From Bacillota bacterium (lineage in GTDB: Bacteria > Bacillota_I > Bacilli_A > RF39 > UBA660): DNA of 64,000 bases. Below, one piece after another: positions 40,101 through 51,522 of the stretch. The notes below the pieces were generated by a model. The model worked only from the letters and a program-made list of their open reading frames with translations, did no database searches and had not been told where the DNA came from. The DNA is taken from the NCBI GenBank assembly GCA_015059445.1, contig SVAK01000001.1, forward strand, positions 151,951 to 215,950, read 5' to 3'. How positions within the stretch are numbered: position 1 is the first letter of the stretch; each line of letters opens with the position of its first letter. Made by a program: the position numbers and the translations under genes.

Positions 40101-40749
40101 TATTCAAGAAGAAATGGCTGAGGCTGGTATGGATCCAGATGGAAAAACAATTCTTTATAATGGCCGTACTGGTGAACCATTTGATCAAAAAATATCAGTT
40201 GGTGTAATGTATATGGTTAAATTACATCACATGGTTGATGATAAGTTACATGCTCGTGCAACAGGACCTTACTCATTAGTTACACAACAACCTCTAGGTG
40301 GTAAAGCACAATTTGGTGGTCAAAGATTCGGAGAAATGGAAGTTTGGGCGTTATATGCTTATGGTGCTGCTCATGTGTTACAAGAAATTTTAACAGTTAA
40401 AGCTGACGATATTGTTGGACGTGTTAAAGTATATGAAGCACTTGTAAAAGGTAAACTTGTTAACCAAGCTGGTGTTCCGGAATCATTCAGAGTATTAGTT
40501 AAAGAATTCCAAGCTTTAGGATTAGACGTTCAAGTAGTAGATAATAATGATGAAGTACAAGAATTCAATACTTTAGAAGAAGATGAAGATGGAGATGAAC
40601 CATTCAGAATTGAAGAAATTGAACTTCCAAATAGTACTGAAGAAAACGAAGAACCATTCGAAAGTATAGAAGAACCAGAAGAGGAAGAAGATTCTTTAGA
40701 TGATTTAGAATTTCCTGGCGATATAGAAGAAGATATTGAGGTGGAATAA
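37156..40749 (+). CDS. rpoB: DNA-directed RNA polymerase subunit beta
   Basis: Full-length Rpo[38 protein letters not shown]; probable GTG start at 37156 with RBS AGGGGTGA. Confidence 0.98.
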   Translation: MAYKTLNFGDYRERRSFAKSKNTLELQDLLEIQKKSYQDFLEKGIREVFDDLFPVESFTGNISLEFGDYSLETPRYSIKEAKERMVNYAAPLKVEARVFIHETGEVKEQEIFLGDMPLMTEAGTFIINGAERVIVSQLVRSPSIYFKKEIDKNGRHIISGEIIPNKGTWLEFETDAKNIVYVRIDRTRKVPITTFLRAIGLSSDEDIISVFGENEYLSNTIAKDSTKNTDEALIEIYEKLRPGEPATLDSAKNQLITRFFDRFRYDLAKVGRYKFNKKLNVCERLLGCTLAENIKVNGETIVEKGTLIDKKVLATLKEVFANGYNLKETITNMELDDYNKIQEVLVYNKENKKKTIKVIGIDTSIDEKRLTIPDIYGAVSYYLNLHDNIGNTDEIDNLGNRRVRQVGELIQNQFRTGVARMERVIRERMTTQEVENITPKTLINIRPVTAALKEFFGSSQLSKFMDQINPIAELTDKRRLSSLGPGGLSRERAGMDVRDVNSSHYGRICPIESPEGQNIGLITSLAGYAKINEYGFIMTPYRKVVDGVVTNEISYMTADEEQDLYISQATVALDKDNKIVDDEILVRHNGDNVMVKRELVDYVDVAPSQVVSITTSCIPFLEFDDANRTLMGSNMQRQAVPLLTSEAPIVGTGVEWIAARDSGSTVVCKADGVVEYADALKIIVKVANGSDTYHLANFERSNASSSINHKPLVKKGDKVHKGQVIADGPSTEKGELALGKNMTVAFMTYNGYNYEDAVILNEKLVKDDVYTSLHIDHYDIDCRDTKLGPEEITRDIPNVGEEARKNLDADGIIKIGTEVKEGDILVGKVTPKGVQELTSEEKLLHAIFGEKTREVRDTSLRVEHGAGGVVHDVKVYTKENSDELPAGVSKVIRVYIIQKRKIQIGDKMSGRHGNKGVISLVLPEEDMPYLPDGRPVDVMLNPLGVPSRMNIGQILELHLGMAGKKLGVHYATPVFDSASWEDIQEEMAEAGMDPDGKTILYNGRTGEPFDQKISVGVMYMVKLHHMVDDKLHARATGPYSLVTQQPLGGKAQFGGQRFGEMEVWALYAYGAAHVLQEILTVKADDIVGRVKVYEALVKGKLVNQAGVPESFRVLVKEFQALGLDVQVVDNNDEVQEFNTLEEDEDGDEPFRIEEIELPNSTEENEEPFESIEEPEEEEDSLDDLEFPGDIEEDIEVE

Positions 40750-43700
40750 TGATAGATGTAAGTAAATTTAAAGGAATTAAAATTAGTATTGCATCACCTG
40801 AAAAAATTCGTAGTTGGTCATATGGCGAAATTAAAAAACCAGAAACAATTAATTATCGTACATTAAAACCAGAAAGAGATGGTTTATTCTGCGAAAAGAT
40901 TTTTGGACCAACAAAAGATTTTGAATGTTCTTGTGGAAAATATAAAAGACTAAGATATAAAAATGTAGTTTGTGATAGATGTGGTGTAGAAGTTACCCGT
41001 TCTAAAGTTCGCCGTGAACGTATGGGACATATAGAGCTTGCTGCACCTTGCTCTCACATTTGGTTCTTTAAAGGTGTTCCATCAAAAATGGGCTTAGTGC
41101 TTGATATGAGTCCAAGAGACTTAGAAGAAGTATTATACTTTGTAAGTTATGTTGTTATTGATCCAGGAAATGTTCCTCTAGAAGCAAAACAAACATTATC
41201 TGATAAAGAATATAGAGCTTATTTTGAAAAATACGGAAATACTTTCAAAGTAGGAATGGGAGCAGAAGCTATCCAAGAATTACTTAAAAGAGTAGATTTA
41301 GAAAAAGAAATTGAAGAAGTTCGTAAAGAGTTAGAAGATGCAACTTCTCAAAAAAGAATTCGTCTTGTTAAAAGATTAGATGCTTTAGTAGCATTTCAAG
41401 AATCTGGAAATAAGCCAGAATGGATGGTATTAACAGTTCTTCCTGTTATTCCTCCAGAATTGCGTCCAATGATTCAATTAGATGGTGGAAGATTTGCTAC
41501 TTCAGACTTAAATGATTTATATAGAAGAATTATTAATAGAAATAATCGTTTAAAGAAATTACTTGAACTAGGTGCTCCAACAATCATTGTTCAAAATGAA
41601 AAACGTATGCTTCAAGAAGCGGTAGACTCATTATTTGATAATGGACGTCGTGGAAGAAGTATTACAGCAGCATCTAATAGACCGTTAAAAAGTCTATCAA
41701 GTATGCTTAAAGGAAAACAAGGAAGATTCCGTCAAAACTTATTAGGTAAACGTGTTGACTATTCAGGCCGTTCAGTTATTGTAGTAGGACCAAACCTAAA
41801 AATGTATCAATGTGGACTTCCAAAAGAGATGGCAATTGAACTATTTAAGCCACACGTAATTCATGGTTTAGTTGATAGAGGTCTAGCTCACAATATTAAA
41901 GGTGCTAAAAAATTAATTGAATCTCGTGATGAATGTGTTTGGGATGTTGTTGAAGAAGTTATTACTGAATATCCAGTTATGTTAAACCGTGCTCCAACAC
42001 TTCACAGATTAGGTATTCAAGCATTTGAACCTAAATTAGTTGGGGGTAAAGCAATCCGTTTACACCCATTAGTATGTACAGCATTCAACGCTGACTTCGA
42101 TGGTGACCAAATGGCTGTTCACGTACCTTTATCAGAAGAAGCAAAAGCAGAAGCTCGTATTCTTATGTTAGGTGCTAATAACATCTTAAATCCAAAAGAT
42201 GGAAAACCAATTGTTACACCTTCACAAGACATGGTATTAGGTAATTGTTACTTAACTATGGAAGAAGAAGGCGGAAATAACGAAGGTAAAGCATATAAAG
42301 CTTGTAATGAAGCTTTAATGGCTTACGAAAGAAGGGAATTAGGACTTCATACAAGAATTGCCATTCCAGTAAAATCATTTAAACATAAATTATTTACTGA
42401 GGAACAACAAAATAAATATTTAGTTACTACAGTAGGTAAAATTAAATTTAATGAAATATTACCAGATACTTTCCCATACTTAAATGAAGGTACAAAAGAA
42501 AATATTGAAGGTATAACTCCAAATAAATATTTCTTAGAAATGGGAACTAATTTAGAAGAAGCTATTAAAGCCATGCCAATAGTGAGCCCATTTATTCAAA
42601 AAACTTTAGGTCAAATTATTGCTCAAGTATTTAAAAGATATAAGACTACTGAAACATCAGTAATGCTTGATGCTCTAAAAGACCAAGGTTTCAAATATTC
42701 AACAATCGCTGGTATTACTGTATCTGCTGCAGATGTTGTGAGAAGTGATGCTAAAGAAGAAATTATTGCTGAAGCTAAAAAACGTGTTGATAAAATTAAT
42801 AAACAATATCAAAAAGGTTTAATCACTGAACAAGAAAGATATAATGGAGTTATCCAAATTTGGTCAGAAGCTACTGATCAAGTTAAAAATGCTCTGGCAG
42901 CTATTTCAAAAGATAACTTTAAAAACCCAATCTTCATGATGATGAACAGTGGTGCTCGTGGTAAGATTTCTAATTTTACACAACTTGCTGGTATGCGTGG
43001 ATTAATGGCTAAACCAGATGGTACAACCGTTGAAATTCCAATTACGTCATGTTTTATGGAAGGGTTATCAGTGTCTGAATTCTTCTTATCTACACACGGA
43101 TCAAGAAAAGGTTCAGCCGATACCGCTTTAAGAACTGCAGACTCTGGTTACTTAACAAGAAGACTTGTAGATGTAGCTCAAGATATTATTGTTAAAGAAC
43201 ATGATTGTGGTTCAATGCAAGGTGTAGTTGTATATGATTTAATTAATGATAAAGATGGTTCAGTAATTGAATCACTTGCAGAAAGAATTTTAGGAAGATA
43301 TTCTTCTAAAAAGATTATTCATCCTGAAACTAAAGAAACTATTCTTGAGGCTGGTGAAATGATTAATGAAAATATTGTTTCAAAAATTGTTAAAGCTGGT
43401 ATTAAAAGAGTGGAAATTAGAAGCGTTCTTACTTGTAAAACAGTTAATGGCGTTTGTCAAAAATGTTATGGTAGAAACCTAGCAACAGGAAACCTAGTTG
43501 AAACTGGTGAAGCAGTAGGTATTATGGCTGCTCAATCAATCGGTGAACCTGGTACCCAATTAACAATGCGTACATTCCATACAGGTGGAGTTGCTGGTGG
43601 TGACGATATTACTCAAGGTCTTCCGAGAGTAGAAGAATTATTTGAAGCTCGTATACCTAAATTTAAAGCAACAATTGCTGAAATAACTGGTAAAGTTATA

Positions 43701-44411
43701 AGTGTTGAAGAACAAAATGGAAAACATTCTATTGTAATTGAAAATGCATCTGGAGTTAAAGAACATATTACTAACTATAATATGAAAGTAAGAGTGTTTG
43801 TGGGTGACGAAGTTAAAGCTGGTGATAAATTAACTGAAGGTGTTATTTCACCTAAAGAATTACTAGCGGTAACTGATCCATTAACTGCTCAAGAATACAT
43901 CTTAAAAGAAATTCAAAATGTATATAAATTACAAGGTGTTGATATTAACGATAAACATATTGAAATTATTGTTAAGAGAATGATTAATAAAATTAGAATT
44001 GTTGATGCTGGAGATACAGAATTTGTTGAAGGATTAACAGTTAGTTTAAGAGAATTCGCTGATGGTAATAAACCAGTAATCTTAAATGGAGGAGTACCTG
44101 CTAAAGGAAATCCAATCATGTTAGGTATTACTAAATCATCTCTAGAAACTGAATCATTCTTATCAGCTGCTTCATTCCAAGAAACTACAAGAGTTTTAAC
44201 TGATGCTGCAATGCGCGGTAAAGTTGATAATTTAATTGGTTTAAAAGAAAATGTTATTATTGGTAAATTAATTCCAGCTGGTACTGGAGCTAAACAATAT
44301 AGTGATATTGAACTTGAACTTGAAAAAGAATTATTAGATGATGACGCATCAGAAGTATTAGAAGAAAAATTCTTAGCTAATGATGAAGAAGAAGTAATTG
44401 TTGAAGAATAA
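40749..44411 (+). CDS. rpoC: DNA-directed RNA polymerase subunit beta'
   Basis: [56 protein letters not shown]. Confidence 0.99.
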   Translation: MIDVSKFKGIKISIASPEKIRSWSYGEIKKPETINYRTLKPERDGLFCEKIFGPTKDFECSCGKYKRLRYKNVVCDRCGVEVTRSKVRRERMGHIELAAPCSHIWFFKGVPSKMGLVLDMSPRDLEEVLYFVSYVVIDPGNVPLEAKQTLSDKEYRAYFEKYGNTFKVGMGAEAIQELLKRVDLEKEIEEVRKELEDATSQKRIRLVKRLDALVAFQESGNKPEWMVLTVLPVIPPELRPMIQLDGGRFATSDLNDLYRRIINRNNRLKKLLELGAPTIIVQNEKRMLQEAVDSLFDNGRRGRSITAASNRPLKSLSSMLKGKQGRFRQNLLGKRVDYSGRSVIVVGPNLKMYQCGLPKEMAIELFKPHVIHGLVDRGLAHNIKGAKKLIESRDECVWDVVEEVITEYPVMLNRAPTLHRLGIQAFEPKLVGGKAIRLHPLVCTAFNADFDGDQMAVHVPLSEEAKAEARILMLGANNILNPKDGKPIVTPSQDMVLGNCYLTMEEEGGNNEGKAYKACNEALMAYERRELGLHTRIAIPVKSFKHKLFTEEQQNKYLVTTVGKIKFNEILPDTFPYLNEGTKENIEGITPNKYFLEMGTNLEEAIKAMPIVSPFIQKTLGQIIAQVFKRYKTTETSVMLDALKDQGFKYSTIAGITVSAADVVRSDAKEEIIAEAKKRVDKINKQYQKGLITEQERYNGVIQIWSEATDQVKNALAAISKDNFKNPIFMMMNSGARGKISNFTQLAGMRGLMAKPDGTTVEIPITSCFMEGLSVSEFFLSTHGSRKGSADTALRTADSGYLTRRLVDVAQDIIVKEHDCGSMQGVVVYDLINDKDGSVIESLAERILGRYSSKKIIHPETKETILEAGEMINENIVSKIVKAGIKRVEIRSVLTCKTVNGVCQKCYGRNLATGNLVETGEAVGIMAAQSIGEPGTQLTMRTFHTGGVAGGDDITQGLPRVEELFEARIPKFKATIAEITGKVISVEEQNGKHSIVIENASGVKEHITNYNMKVRVFVGDEVKAGDKLTEGVISPKELLAVTDPLTAQEYILKEIQNVYKLQGVDINDKHIEIIVKRMINKIRIVDAGDTEFVEGLTVSLREFADGNKPVILNGGVPAKGNPIMLGITKSSLETESFLSAASFQETTRVLTDAAMRGKVDNLIGLKENVIIGKLIPAGTGAKQYSDIELELEKELLDDDASEVLEEKFLANDEEEVIVEE

Positions 44412-44423
44412 TTAATAATAAGA

Positions 44424-44457
44424 AAATGTAGATACTAATTTATGTCTACATTTTTTT
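44424..44457 (+). terminator. Rho-independent terminator after rpoC
   Basis: AAATGTAGA...TCTACATTT + T-run. Confidence 0.8.
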
Positions 44458-44553
44458 GTTCCATTAAAATAATATCTGAAAAAGAAAAATAAATATTGAC
44501 ATACTTAAATATAAGTAGTAATTTAAATATAATATTTTAAAGTTGGTGATAAT

Positions 44554-45336
44554 ATGACAAAAAAAATAGTTGCCATTAGTGGTGGTGAAAATGGAAGAAT
44601 TTTAGAAAATGGACAAGTAGCACTATATGAAACAGAACCAATGGATAGAGAAATAATTAATTTAACAAATAAAAAAGCACCAAACTTCTTATTTTTGGCA
44701 CATGCAATGTCTTTTTCTTTAGAAATTCAGGAAAGTTATTATCAAACCATGAAAAAAATTTATGGAGATAAGTTTGGATGTAGTTGTAAAAACATAAAAA
44801 CTAATGAATTAGAAGATAATGAAAAAGTTAAAGAATTAATTGAATGGGCTGATATTATTTATGAAGGTGGTGGGGATACTGTAGGAATGGTAGAGCTTTG
44901 GAAGAAAACCAATTTTGATAAATTATTATTTGAAGCTTGGAAAAAAGGAAAGGTAATATGTGGAGTTTCAGCAGGCGCAGTTTGTTGGTTTAATTCTTGT
45001 AATTCAGATAGTGATGATGATAATTTTGATACAGTGGATTGTTTAAATTGGATAAACGCATTTTTCACTCCTCACTGTGATGAAAAAGGAAGATATGAAT
45101 CGTCTAAAATTCAATTAAAAGATAAAAATATTATAGGTTTAATCATGTCAAATTGTTCTGCAATTGAAATTATAGATGATAAGTACAGGATTATTACAAG
45201 CGATGCTAATGATCATGGATTTAATAGAGGATATGGATATAAAGCATATTGGCATAATAATAAGTATTATGAAATAAATTTGGTGACAGATAAATTTCTG
45301 CCGTTAAATGATTTATTAGAAAAGAATCTTCATTAG
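44554..45336 (+). CDS. Peptidase E-like (S51 family) protein
   Basis: IIYEGGGDTVGMVELWK, CGVSAGAVCWF, nucleophile-elbow GxSAG. Confidence 0.87.
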   Translation: MTKKIVAISGGENGRILENGQVALYETEPMDREIINLTNKKAPNFLFLAHAMSFSLEIQESYYQTMKKIYGDKFGCSCKNIKTNELEDNEKVKELIEWADIIYEGGGDTVGMVELWKKTNFDKLLFEAWKKGKVICGVSAGAVCWFNSCNSDSDDDNFDTVDCLNWINAFFTPHCDEKGRYESSKIQLKDKNIIGLIMSNCSAIEIIDDKYRIITSDANDHGFNRGYGYKAYWHNNKYYEINLVTDKFLPLNDLLEKNLH

Positions 45337-45351
45337 TATGATTACTACATT

Positions 45352-45377
45352 AAGTCTTATTTGATTAAGACTTTTTA
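45352..45377 (+). terminator. Rho-independent terminator
   Basis: AAGTCTTA-TTTGAT-TAAGACTT + T-run. Confidence 0.7.
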
Positions 45378-45551
45378 ATTTTTTTCTATTAAAGTGTATA
45401 TGAATAAGGTATAAAAAATATTTTTAGAGTAATATTGTATATTTAGTATTATGAATATGTAAAGGAATAATAATGCCAAACTAAATGCGTTGTAATAATA
45501 GATTACTCATAAATAAATTTATTTGTGCTATAATAACATTAGAGGTGTCCC

Positions 45552-46823
45552 ATGGAATATAAGAAATACGATTGTAATTCATATAATATTCACACTATAA
45601 AAACCGATAAATTTAAAACAGTGCGAATGGAGATAATTTTTAGTAGAGAAGTAGAAAGAGAAAAAATGCCTCTCTTTAGTTTTCTATGTGATATTCTAAC
45701 AGATTGTTCTAAACACTTTCAAAGAAGAAAAGATATTGCTATAAGATTAGAAGAATTATATAAAGCTAATTTTTATGGAGTATCCAATAAAGTAGGTAAT
45801 TTATTTACGGCATCTTTTATCATGGAATTTATAGATCCACATTTTATCAACGAAAATAATTATTTAAAAGATGTTTTATCTTTTCCTTTTAAAATTATCA
45901 ATAATCCAAAAGTAAAAAATAGAGAATTTGATATAACTAACTTTAATATTATAAAAAGAAGAATGAAAGAAGAAATCGAAAGTATTAAAGAAAGTTCTGG
46001 TAAATTAGCTTTAATTAATGCATTGAAAACAATGGATGAAAATTCTCCAAGCTCTTATAAAGTTTTAGGAACAGTTGAAGAATTAGAAAAAATTACGCCA
46101 GCTAATTTATATGATGCTTATGAAGATTTACTTAATCATTCTAATTGTGATATTTTTATCATTGGTAATATAAATGAGAATGAGATTATTGATATTATTA
46201 AAGATAATTTTAAAAATCGAGTAATTAAATTAAACAGACCAATACTTCAAGTAAATAATGAATCAAGAAAGAAAGTTAAAGAGTATATAGAAAAATCCAA
46301 TTTTGTACAAAGTACTTTAGTAATGATATATAATATTAATGATTTAGACAAAGATTTAAAGAATACGTCTTTCCATGTGTTTAATTATCTTTTAGGATCT
46401 GGTGGCATATCATCTAAATTATATAAAAATTTAAGATGTGATAATTCTTTGTGTTATGCAGTCAGAAGTCTATATTTAAAGTATGATGGATTATTAATAG
46501 TTTTAGTTTCTTTAGATAAAAGTAATGTTAAGTTAGCAGAAAAGTTAATTAAAAAAAGTATTAATGAAATGTTAAATGGTGATTATGATGAGGAAACATT
46601 GGAAGACGCTAAAAAGAATTTAACATTCTCTTTAAAAATGGGATTAGATAATAATGTTTCCATTTTAAATAATTATGTATTTAATGTTTATGATGGTCTT
46701 CCACTTTTAGAAAAAAGAATAGAGTTAATAAACAAAACGACGAGAGAAGATTTACTTAAATGTGGTCATAGTCTTTATCTAAATACAATTTACATTCAAG
46801 ATGCAGGTGATAATAATGACTGA
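45552..46823 (+). CDS. M16-family peptidase-like protein (YmfF/AlbF-type, non-zinc subunit)
   Basis: M16 fold features (GSGGISSKLYKNLRCDNSLCYAVRS) without HxxEH; paired with the adjacent M16 gene. Confidence 0.85.
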   Translation: MEYKKYDCNSYNIHTIKTDKFKTVRMEIIFSREVEREKMPLFSFLCDILTDCSKHFQRRKDIAIRLEELYKANFYGVSNKVGNLFTASFIMEFIDPHFINENNYLKDVLSFPFKIINNPKVKNREFDITNFNIIKRRMKEEIESIKESSGKLALINALKTMDENSPSSYKVLGTVEELEKITPANLYDAYEDLLNHSNCDIFIIGNINENEIIDIIKDNFKNRVIKLNRPILQVNNESRKKVKEYIEKSNFVQSTLVMIYNINDLDKDLKNTSFHVFNYLLGSGGISSKLYKNLRCDNSLCYAVRSLYLKYDGLLIVLVSLDKSNVKLAEKLIKKSINEMLNGDYDEETLEDAKKNLTFSLKMGLDNNVSILNNYVFNVYDGLPLLEKRIELINKTTREDLLKCGHSLYLNTIYIQDAGDNND

Positions 46824-48087
46824 AATTAATTTAAAAGGATTAAATGAAACAATTTATTATGATGAATGTAGTAATGGTTTAAAAGTATATATGTGGGTCA
46901 ATAAAAAAGTAAATACTTTTTATGGAACATTATCAGTAAAATATGGTTCAATTCATAATGAATTTAAAATAAGAAATAAAACCTATAAAACACCATCAGG
47001 AGTAGCTCATTTTTTGGAACATGTAAAATTCAATGAAAGTAAGGATTATACAGCCCATGATTATTTTAATAAGAACGGTTGTGATACTAATGCTTTTACT
47101 ACTTTTCACTATACAAATTATCAAGTTTTTGGTAGTGAAAATGCCAAAGATAATATTATTCATTTATTAGACTTTGTACAAAATGATTATTTTACTAAAA
47201 AGATAGTGAATAGTGAAAAAGGTATTATCACTGAAGAATCAAAAATGGGTGAAGATGATCCTTATACTGTGATGCTTTTTAAACATTTAGATAATATATT
47301 TAATTCTTATGAACATAAAAAATTAATAACAGGTTCTAAAGAGGATATCAAAAAGATTACCATTGATGATATAAAGTTAGTATTTAAGATATTTTATCAT
47401 CCGGAAAATATGTTTTTGATTGTAACAGGTAATTTTAATCCTTATGAAGTAATGGAAGCAATTAAAGAAAACCAAAATAAAAAAGATTTTGGTGAATTTT
47501 TAAATCCAAATAGAGTAATCAGAAAAGAAAGTAAAAAAGTTCATAAAGAATATGAAGAATTAAATATAAATGTAACAAATCGTAAAATAAAAATAGGTAT
47601 TAAAATACCTAAAAGTAGTTTTAAAAATCTCGATGATTTACATATCAGGATATATTTATCTATATTATTAAAAGCTAATTTTGGAACTACTAGTGACTTT
47701 AAAGATAATTTATTAGAAAAAGAACTTATTAATAATATGTCTTACATGAATGAAATATTTGATGATTACGTAACTATAATGTTTACGATAGATAGTAATT
47801 ATAAAGAGGAAATGCTTAATTTATTTAATGATAAATTAAATAATCTAGATATTACAGAAAAGACCTTTGATAGAATGAAAAAAGCTAATATAGCATCATT
47901 AATTTTAGAATATGAAGATGTGGAATTTGTAAATAGCATTCTTCAATCTGAAATATTAAATTATGGGGATGTTTTAACCAATTTAAAAGAAATATATGAA
48001 AACATAAAGTATGAAGATATTTTAAAATTTAGTGAGAATTTGAATTTAAAGGAAAGAAGTATTTTAATTCTAAATCCATTAGAATAA
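46801..48087 (+). CDS. M16-family zinc peptidase (YmfH-type)
   Basis: VAHFLEHVKFNES inverted zinc motif HxxEH, downstream Glu region; overlaps previous gene. Confidence 0.9.
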   Translation: MQVIIMTEINLKGLNETIYYDECSNGLKVYMWVNKKVNTFYGTLSVKYGSIHNEFKIRNKTYKTPSGVAHFLEHVKFNESKDYTAHDYFNKNGCDTNAFTTFHYTNYQVFGSENAKDNIIHLLDFVQNDYFTKKIVNSEKGIITEESKMGEDDPYTVMLFKHLDNIFNSYEHKKLITGSKEDIKKITIDDIKLVFKIFYHPENMFLIVTGNFNPYEVMEAIKENQNKKDFGEFLNPNRVIRKESKKVHKEYEELNINVTNRKIKIGIKIPKSSFKNLDDLHIRIYLSILLKANFGTTSDFKDNLLEKELINNMSYMNEIFDDYVTIMFTIDSNYKEEMLNLFNDKLNNLDITEKTFDRMKKANIASLILEYEDVEFVNSILQSEILNYGDVLTNLKEIYENIKYEDILKFSENLNLKERSILILNPLE

Positions 48088-48106
48088 ATTAATTATATTC
48101 AAAAAT

Positions 48107-48134
48107 AAAAAGCTGCAAATTTTGCAGCTTTTTT
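48107..48134. terminator. Terminator between convergent M16 operon and rpsD
   Basis: AAAAGCTGCAAA...TTTGCAGCTTTT. Confidence 0.8.
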
Positions 48135-48142
48135 AGTATCTA

Positions 48143-48745
48143 CTATCTGTTGTAGAATTCTACGATAAGTTGTTCATTAATTTCACTATTTAATTCGCTT
48201 CTTTCAGGTAATCTTACATATTTACCAGTAAGTTTTTTAGCATCAAATTCTAAGTAAGCTGGAACTGTTGCTTTATCTTCTAAAGAAGCAATGATTGCTG
48301 GATGATTTAATGAATTTTCTTTAACAGAAACTATATCTCCAGGCATAACTCTGTATGAAGGAATATCAACTTTTTTAGCATTTACTAAAATATGTCCATG
48401 ATTAACAACTTGACGAGCTCCACGACGAGTTCTAGCCATACCTAAACGATAAACGATGTTATCAAGTCTAGATTCAAGTAACATAAGTAAGTTTTCCCCA
48501 GCAATTCCTTGCATTTTTTGAGCTTTATCAAAAACTTTATGGAATTGTTTTTCAGTTAAACCATACATAAATCTTACTTTTTGTTTTTCTTGTAATTGAA
48601 CACCATATTCTGAAGATTTCTTTTTACGATCTTTTCCATGAGCTCCAGGAGCGTATGGACGTCTAGCTAAATCTTTTCCGTTTTCTAGAGTAGAGAAGCC
48701 TAATCTTCTTGATTTTTTATAAGCTGGACCAGTATATCTTGCCAT
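48143..48745 (-). CDS. rpsD: 30S ribosomal protein S4
   Basis: [38 protein letters not shown]4 domain [27 protein letters not shown]. Confidence 0.98.
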   Translation of the reverse strand: MARYTGPAYKKSRRLGFSTLENGKDLARRPYAPGAHGKDRKKKSSEYGVQLQEKQKVRFMYGLTEKQFHKVFDKAQKMQGIAGENLLMLLESRLDNIVYRLGMARTRRGARQVVNHGHILVNAKKVDIPSYRVMPGDIVSVKENSLNHPAIIASLEDKATVPAYLEFDAKKLTGKYVRLPERSELNSEINEQLIVEFYNR

Positions 48746-48769
48746 AATTTTTTCTCCTTTCTATATATT

Positions 48770-48885
48770 ACAATATTTAGTATTTTATTTTATTCGCATT
48801 ATAGGGAGTTCCTTTAATTTCGCTTAGGCAGTCTAAGCTACTTTATTTTTGAAGAAACACTTTATAACCAAATAAAATAACTGCC
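48770..48885 (-). ncRNA. Probable rpsD (S4) autoregulatory leader RNA
   Basis: Minus-strand leader GTAGCTTAGACTGCCTAAGCGAAATTAAAGGAACTCCCTATAATGCG upstream of rpsD resembles the Firmicutes S4 leader; structure not computed. Confidence 0.5.
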
Positions 48886-48947
48886 AAATTAATTGCATAA
48901 TTATTATACTATATTTATAAAATTTGTCAATTATGTCTTATTTTTGT

Positions 48948-48975
48948 TGTCAAATTAAAAAACTTATGGTATATT
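48948..48975 (+). promoter_or_regulatory. SigA-type promoter for tRNA
   Basis: TTGTCA-N16-TATATT, 21 nt upstream of tRNA 5' end. Confidence 0.7.
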
Positions 48976-48996
48976 AATTATGCGTTTTGATGAAAT

Positions 48997-49073
48997 GGCG
49001 ATGTAGCTCAGCTGGCTAGAGCATCCGGTTCATACCCGGCAGGTCGAGAGTTCGAATCTCCCCGTCGCTACCA
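48997..49073 (+). tRNA. tRNA with CAT anticodon (Met; Ile2 not excluded)
   Basis: Cloverleaf: TAGCTCAG...TTCATAC...GTTCGAAT..., 3' ACCA encoded; some non-Watson-Crick stem pairs. Confidence 0.88.
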
Positions 49074-49081
49074 ATGAAGTT

Positions 49082-49109
49082 AACTAGATAGAAATATCTA
49101 GTTTTTTTG
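49082..49109 (+). terminator. Rho-independent terminator after tRNA
   Basis: AACTAGATA-GAAA-TATCTAGTT + T-run. Confidence 0.85.
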
Positions 49110-49643
49110 TTAAATTTTAGCTATAATTTTTATAGAAGTGATAAAGTGAAATTTAAATATAATATACCTAAAAATACATTTAAAATGTATGGTGAAGCTA
49201 ATTATGTGTTTGTTCATCAAAAAGAATATTTGACTGGATCAAATAAAAAAATTCAAAATTTTTATATTGAACCAATTGTATTATCAATTATTTTATTCAT
49301 ATTAAATATAATATTTAATTTTATAAACGAGTCAATTGCAGATATTATAAATGTTATATTTGTCCTTTGTATTATATATTTATTTGTAATATTAATAAGT
49401 TATTTTAATTATAAAAATAATTTAAGGGCTGGCGAATTGAAAGTGGATAAAAAAGGTATTACCGATATTAGTGATATTATTATTACATTTCCATGGTATA
49501 AAGTTAAATTAATTGGAATTACAAATAATATGATGGTTATTTTGTCAGAAAGTAGCACTATAATGTTTTTAATCGAACCAAATGAAGAATTGTTAGAAGA
49601 AATATTAAAATATAAAGAAGTTACAATTATTAGGAATAATTAA
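49107..49643 (+). CDS. Hypothetical membrane protein (start may be the GTG at 49146)
   Basis: Two TM segments followed by PH-like C-terminal region (GELKVDKKGITDISDIIITFPWYKVKLIG); supplied ORF start overlaps the terminator. Confidence 0.6.
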   Translation: MLNFSYNFYRSDKVKFKYNIPKNTFKMYGEANYVFVHQKEYLTGSNKKIQNFYIEPIVLSIILFILNIIFNFINESIADIINVIFVLCIIYLFVILISYFNYKNNLRAGELKVDKKGITDISDIIITFPWYKVKLIGITNNMMVILSESSTIMFLIEPNEELLEEILKYKEVTIIRNN

Positions 49644-49650
49644 AAGAGGT

Positions 49651-49992
49651 ATGTATATGAAAAAGATAGTATTATTTCTAGTTATGTGTTTACTGTTAGT
49701 TGGGTGTGGTAAGACGAAAATACAAAAATATAAAGGTATTATGTCAGAAAATGACTATGTGATAATTGATGTAAGAACTAAAGAAGAATATGATGATGGT
49801 CATTTAGTTGATGCTATAAATATTCCTTATGATGAAATTGACGAAACTATAGATATTAATAAAGAAAAAATAATATTTGTTTATTGTAAAAGTGGAAATC
49901 GTAGTAAATATGCTTACGAAGTTCTTAAAAATTTAGGTTATACAACTTATGATTTGGGAGCTTTTCAAGACATAGATTTGCCAAAAGCATAA
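49651..49992 (+). CDS. Rhodanese-like lipoprotein
   Basis: Lipobox LLLVGCGK; rhodanese YVIIDVRTKEEYDDGHLVDAINIPY...VYCKSGNRSKYAYEVL. Confidence 0.9.
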   Translation: MYMKKIVLFLVMCLLLVGCGKTKIQKYKGIMSENDYVIIDVRTKEEYDDGHLVDAINIPYDEIDETIDINKEKIIFVYCKSGNRSKYAYEVLKNLGYTTYDLGAFQDIDLPKA

Positions 49993-50017
49993 GTGTGTTA
50001 TACTGTAAATAGTAGAG

Positions 50018-50512
50018 GTGAGTAATTTGATTATAGTAATAGAAGGAATTATATTATGTTTGTTATTTACTTTAATGATTTTTATAATGGCTCGAAATCC
50101 AATTAAAACTTTATATAATTATCCACCAAAGATCCAAGAAAAAGTTAAAACATTAGAAGAATATAAAGATTTAATACCCACAGGAAAAGACAAAATAGGA
50201 GCAAAATTAATCGCATCATTTATCATTGTAGTTGTAGTCAGTTTGATTTTAAGATATATAAATGGATATACAGAATTTAAAGAATGCTTTACTAATTCCA
50301 TAATTCTTTGGACTATAGTTAATATTTATGATGTTATTATTTTAGATATATGCTGGTTTTGTCAATCAGAGAGATTCATTTTTAAGGGGACCGAAGATAT
50401 AAAAAGCGAATATAAAAATTATTGGTTTCATATTAAAGAGGGATTAATTGGAGAAATAATTGGTTTAGTAATATCTTTAGTAATTAGCTTAGTAGTAGGA
50501 TTTATTTTATAG
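50018..50512 (+). CDS. Hypothetical membrane protein
   Basis: 164 aa with several TM segments. Confidence 0.7.
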   Translation: MSNLIIVIEGIILCLLFTLMIFIMARNPIKTLYNYPPKIQEKVKTLEEYKDLIPTGKDKIGAKLIASFIIVVVVSLILRYINGYTEFKECFTNSIILWTIVNIYDVIILDICWFCQSERFIFKGTEDIKSEYKNYWFHIKEGLIGEIIGLVISLVISLVVGFIL

Positions 50513-50533
50513 TTATAGTGGTAGGTGAGTTTT

Positions 50534-51343
50534 ATGAATTGGTTTGAAAAAATTTTGTGTTTTTTACAAGGTGAAATGGAAGACCCGGTTCCATATGGTT
50601 GGTTTCATTGGTTATGGATTTTTTTAGTTATTGGCTCTTTAATCTTTTTATATTTAAAGAAGAATAAATATAACGATAAACAACTAAAAATTGTTTTGGG
50701 AATATATGGAATAATTGCTTTTATTTTAGAATTAGCTAAACAATTAATTTGGGCATTTAATTACGATGCGATTACTGGAATAGTTACTTGGGAATATGAG
50801 TGGTATGCAGCACCATTTCAATTATGCACAACTCCAATATATATATCTATAATATGTCTATTTTTAAAGAAAAACAAATTTAGAGATGCTTTGCTTTCTT
50901 ATCTGGCATATTACACAATTTTAGGAAGTTTAATGACTATTATAATACCAGACTCTTGTTTTACAAGTGATATACTAGTTAATATTCATACAATGTTTTT
51001 ACATTGTGGTTCATTTGTAGTATCTGTTTATTTGTTATTTACAAAAGAAGTTGAAGTGAAATACTCTAATGTAATCAAAGGATTATATGCTTTTCTAACG
51101 TTTGTGTTTATAGCAAATACTTTAAATATTGTTATTTATAACTTGGGAATATTAAATGGTGAAAGTTTTAATATGTTTTATATAAGCCCTTATTTTATAA
51201 GTAGTCTACCAGTCTATAATACAGTTCAGGAATCTATTCCGTATTTCTTTTATCTTATGTTTTATATAATCACTATATATTTAGGAAGTAATATTATTTA
51301 CTTTATAAGTTTAGGAATGCATAGTATTAAAAAAAAGAAATAG
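50534..51343 (+). CDS. YwaF-like (TIGR02206-type) integral membrane protein
   Basis: Multiple TM segments, WFHWLWIF, WYAAPFQLCTTPIYI; supplied ORF starts at 50525. Confidence 0.7.
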   Translation: MNWFEKILCFLQGEMEDPVPYGWFHWLWIFLVIGSLIFLYLKKNKYNDKQLKIVLGIYGIIAFILELAKQLIWAFNYDAITGIVTWEYEWYAAPFQLCTTPIYISIICLFLKKNKFRDALLSYLAYYTILGSLMTIIIPDSCFTSDILVNIHTMFLHCGSFVVSVYLLFTKEVEVKYSNVIKGLYAFLTFVFIANTLNIVIYNLGILNGESFNMFYISPYFISSLPVYNTVQESIPYFFYLMFYIITIYLGSNIIYFISLGMHSIKKKK

Positions 51344-51522
51344 TATATATCCAATTAGAATTATTACGATATTTTTTATGAAAGATAATATTTTAGTGGA
51401 AATATTAAAATTTAAAATAAAAAAATTATGTTGAAAGAAGGTTATTTTGAAATAATCTTTTTTTAATTTAATTGCAATAACTAGGCATTTGTGGTACCAT
51501 TTTACTAGGTGGTAAAATAAGT

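Noticed and set aside
45552-46823. M16 protein without HxxEH treated as a degenerate protease
   Set aside because: Paired M16 operons of a zinc subunit plus a non-zinc subunit (YmfH/YmfF-type) are normal; the partner at 46801 has HFLEH.
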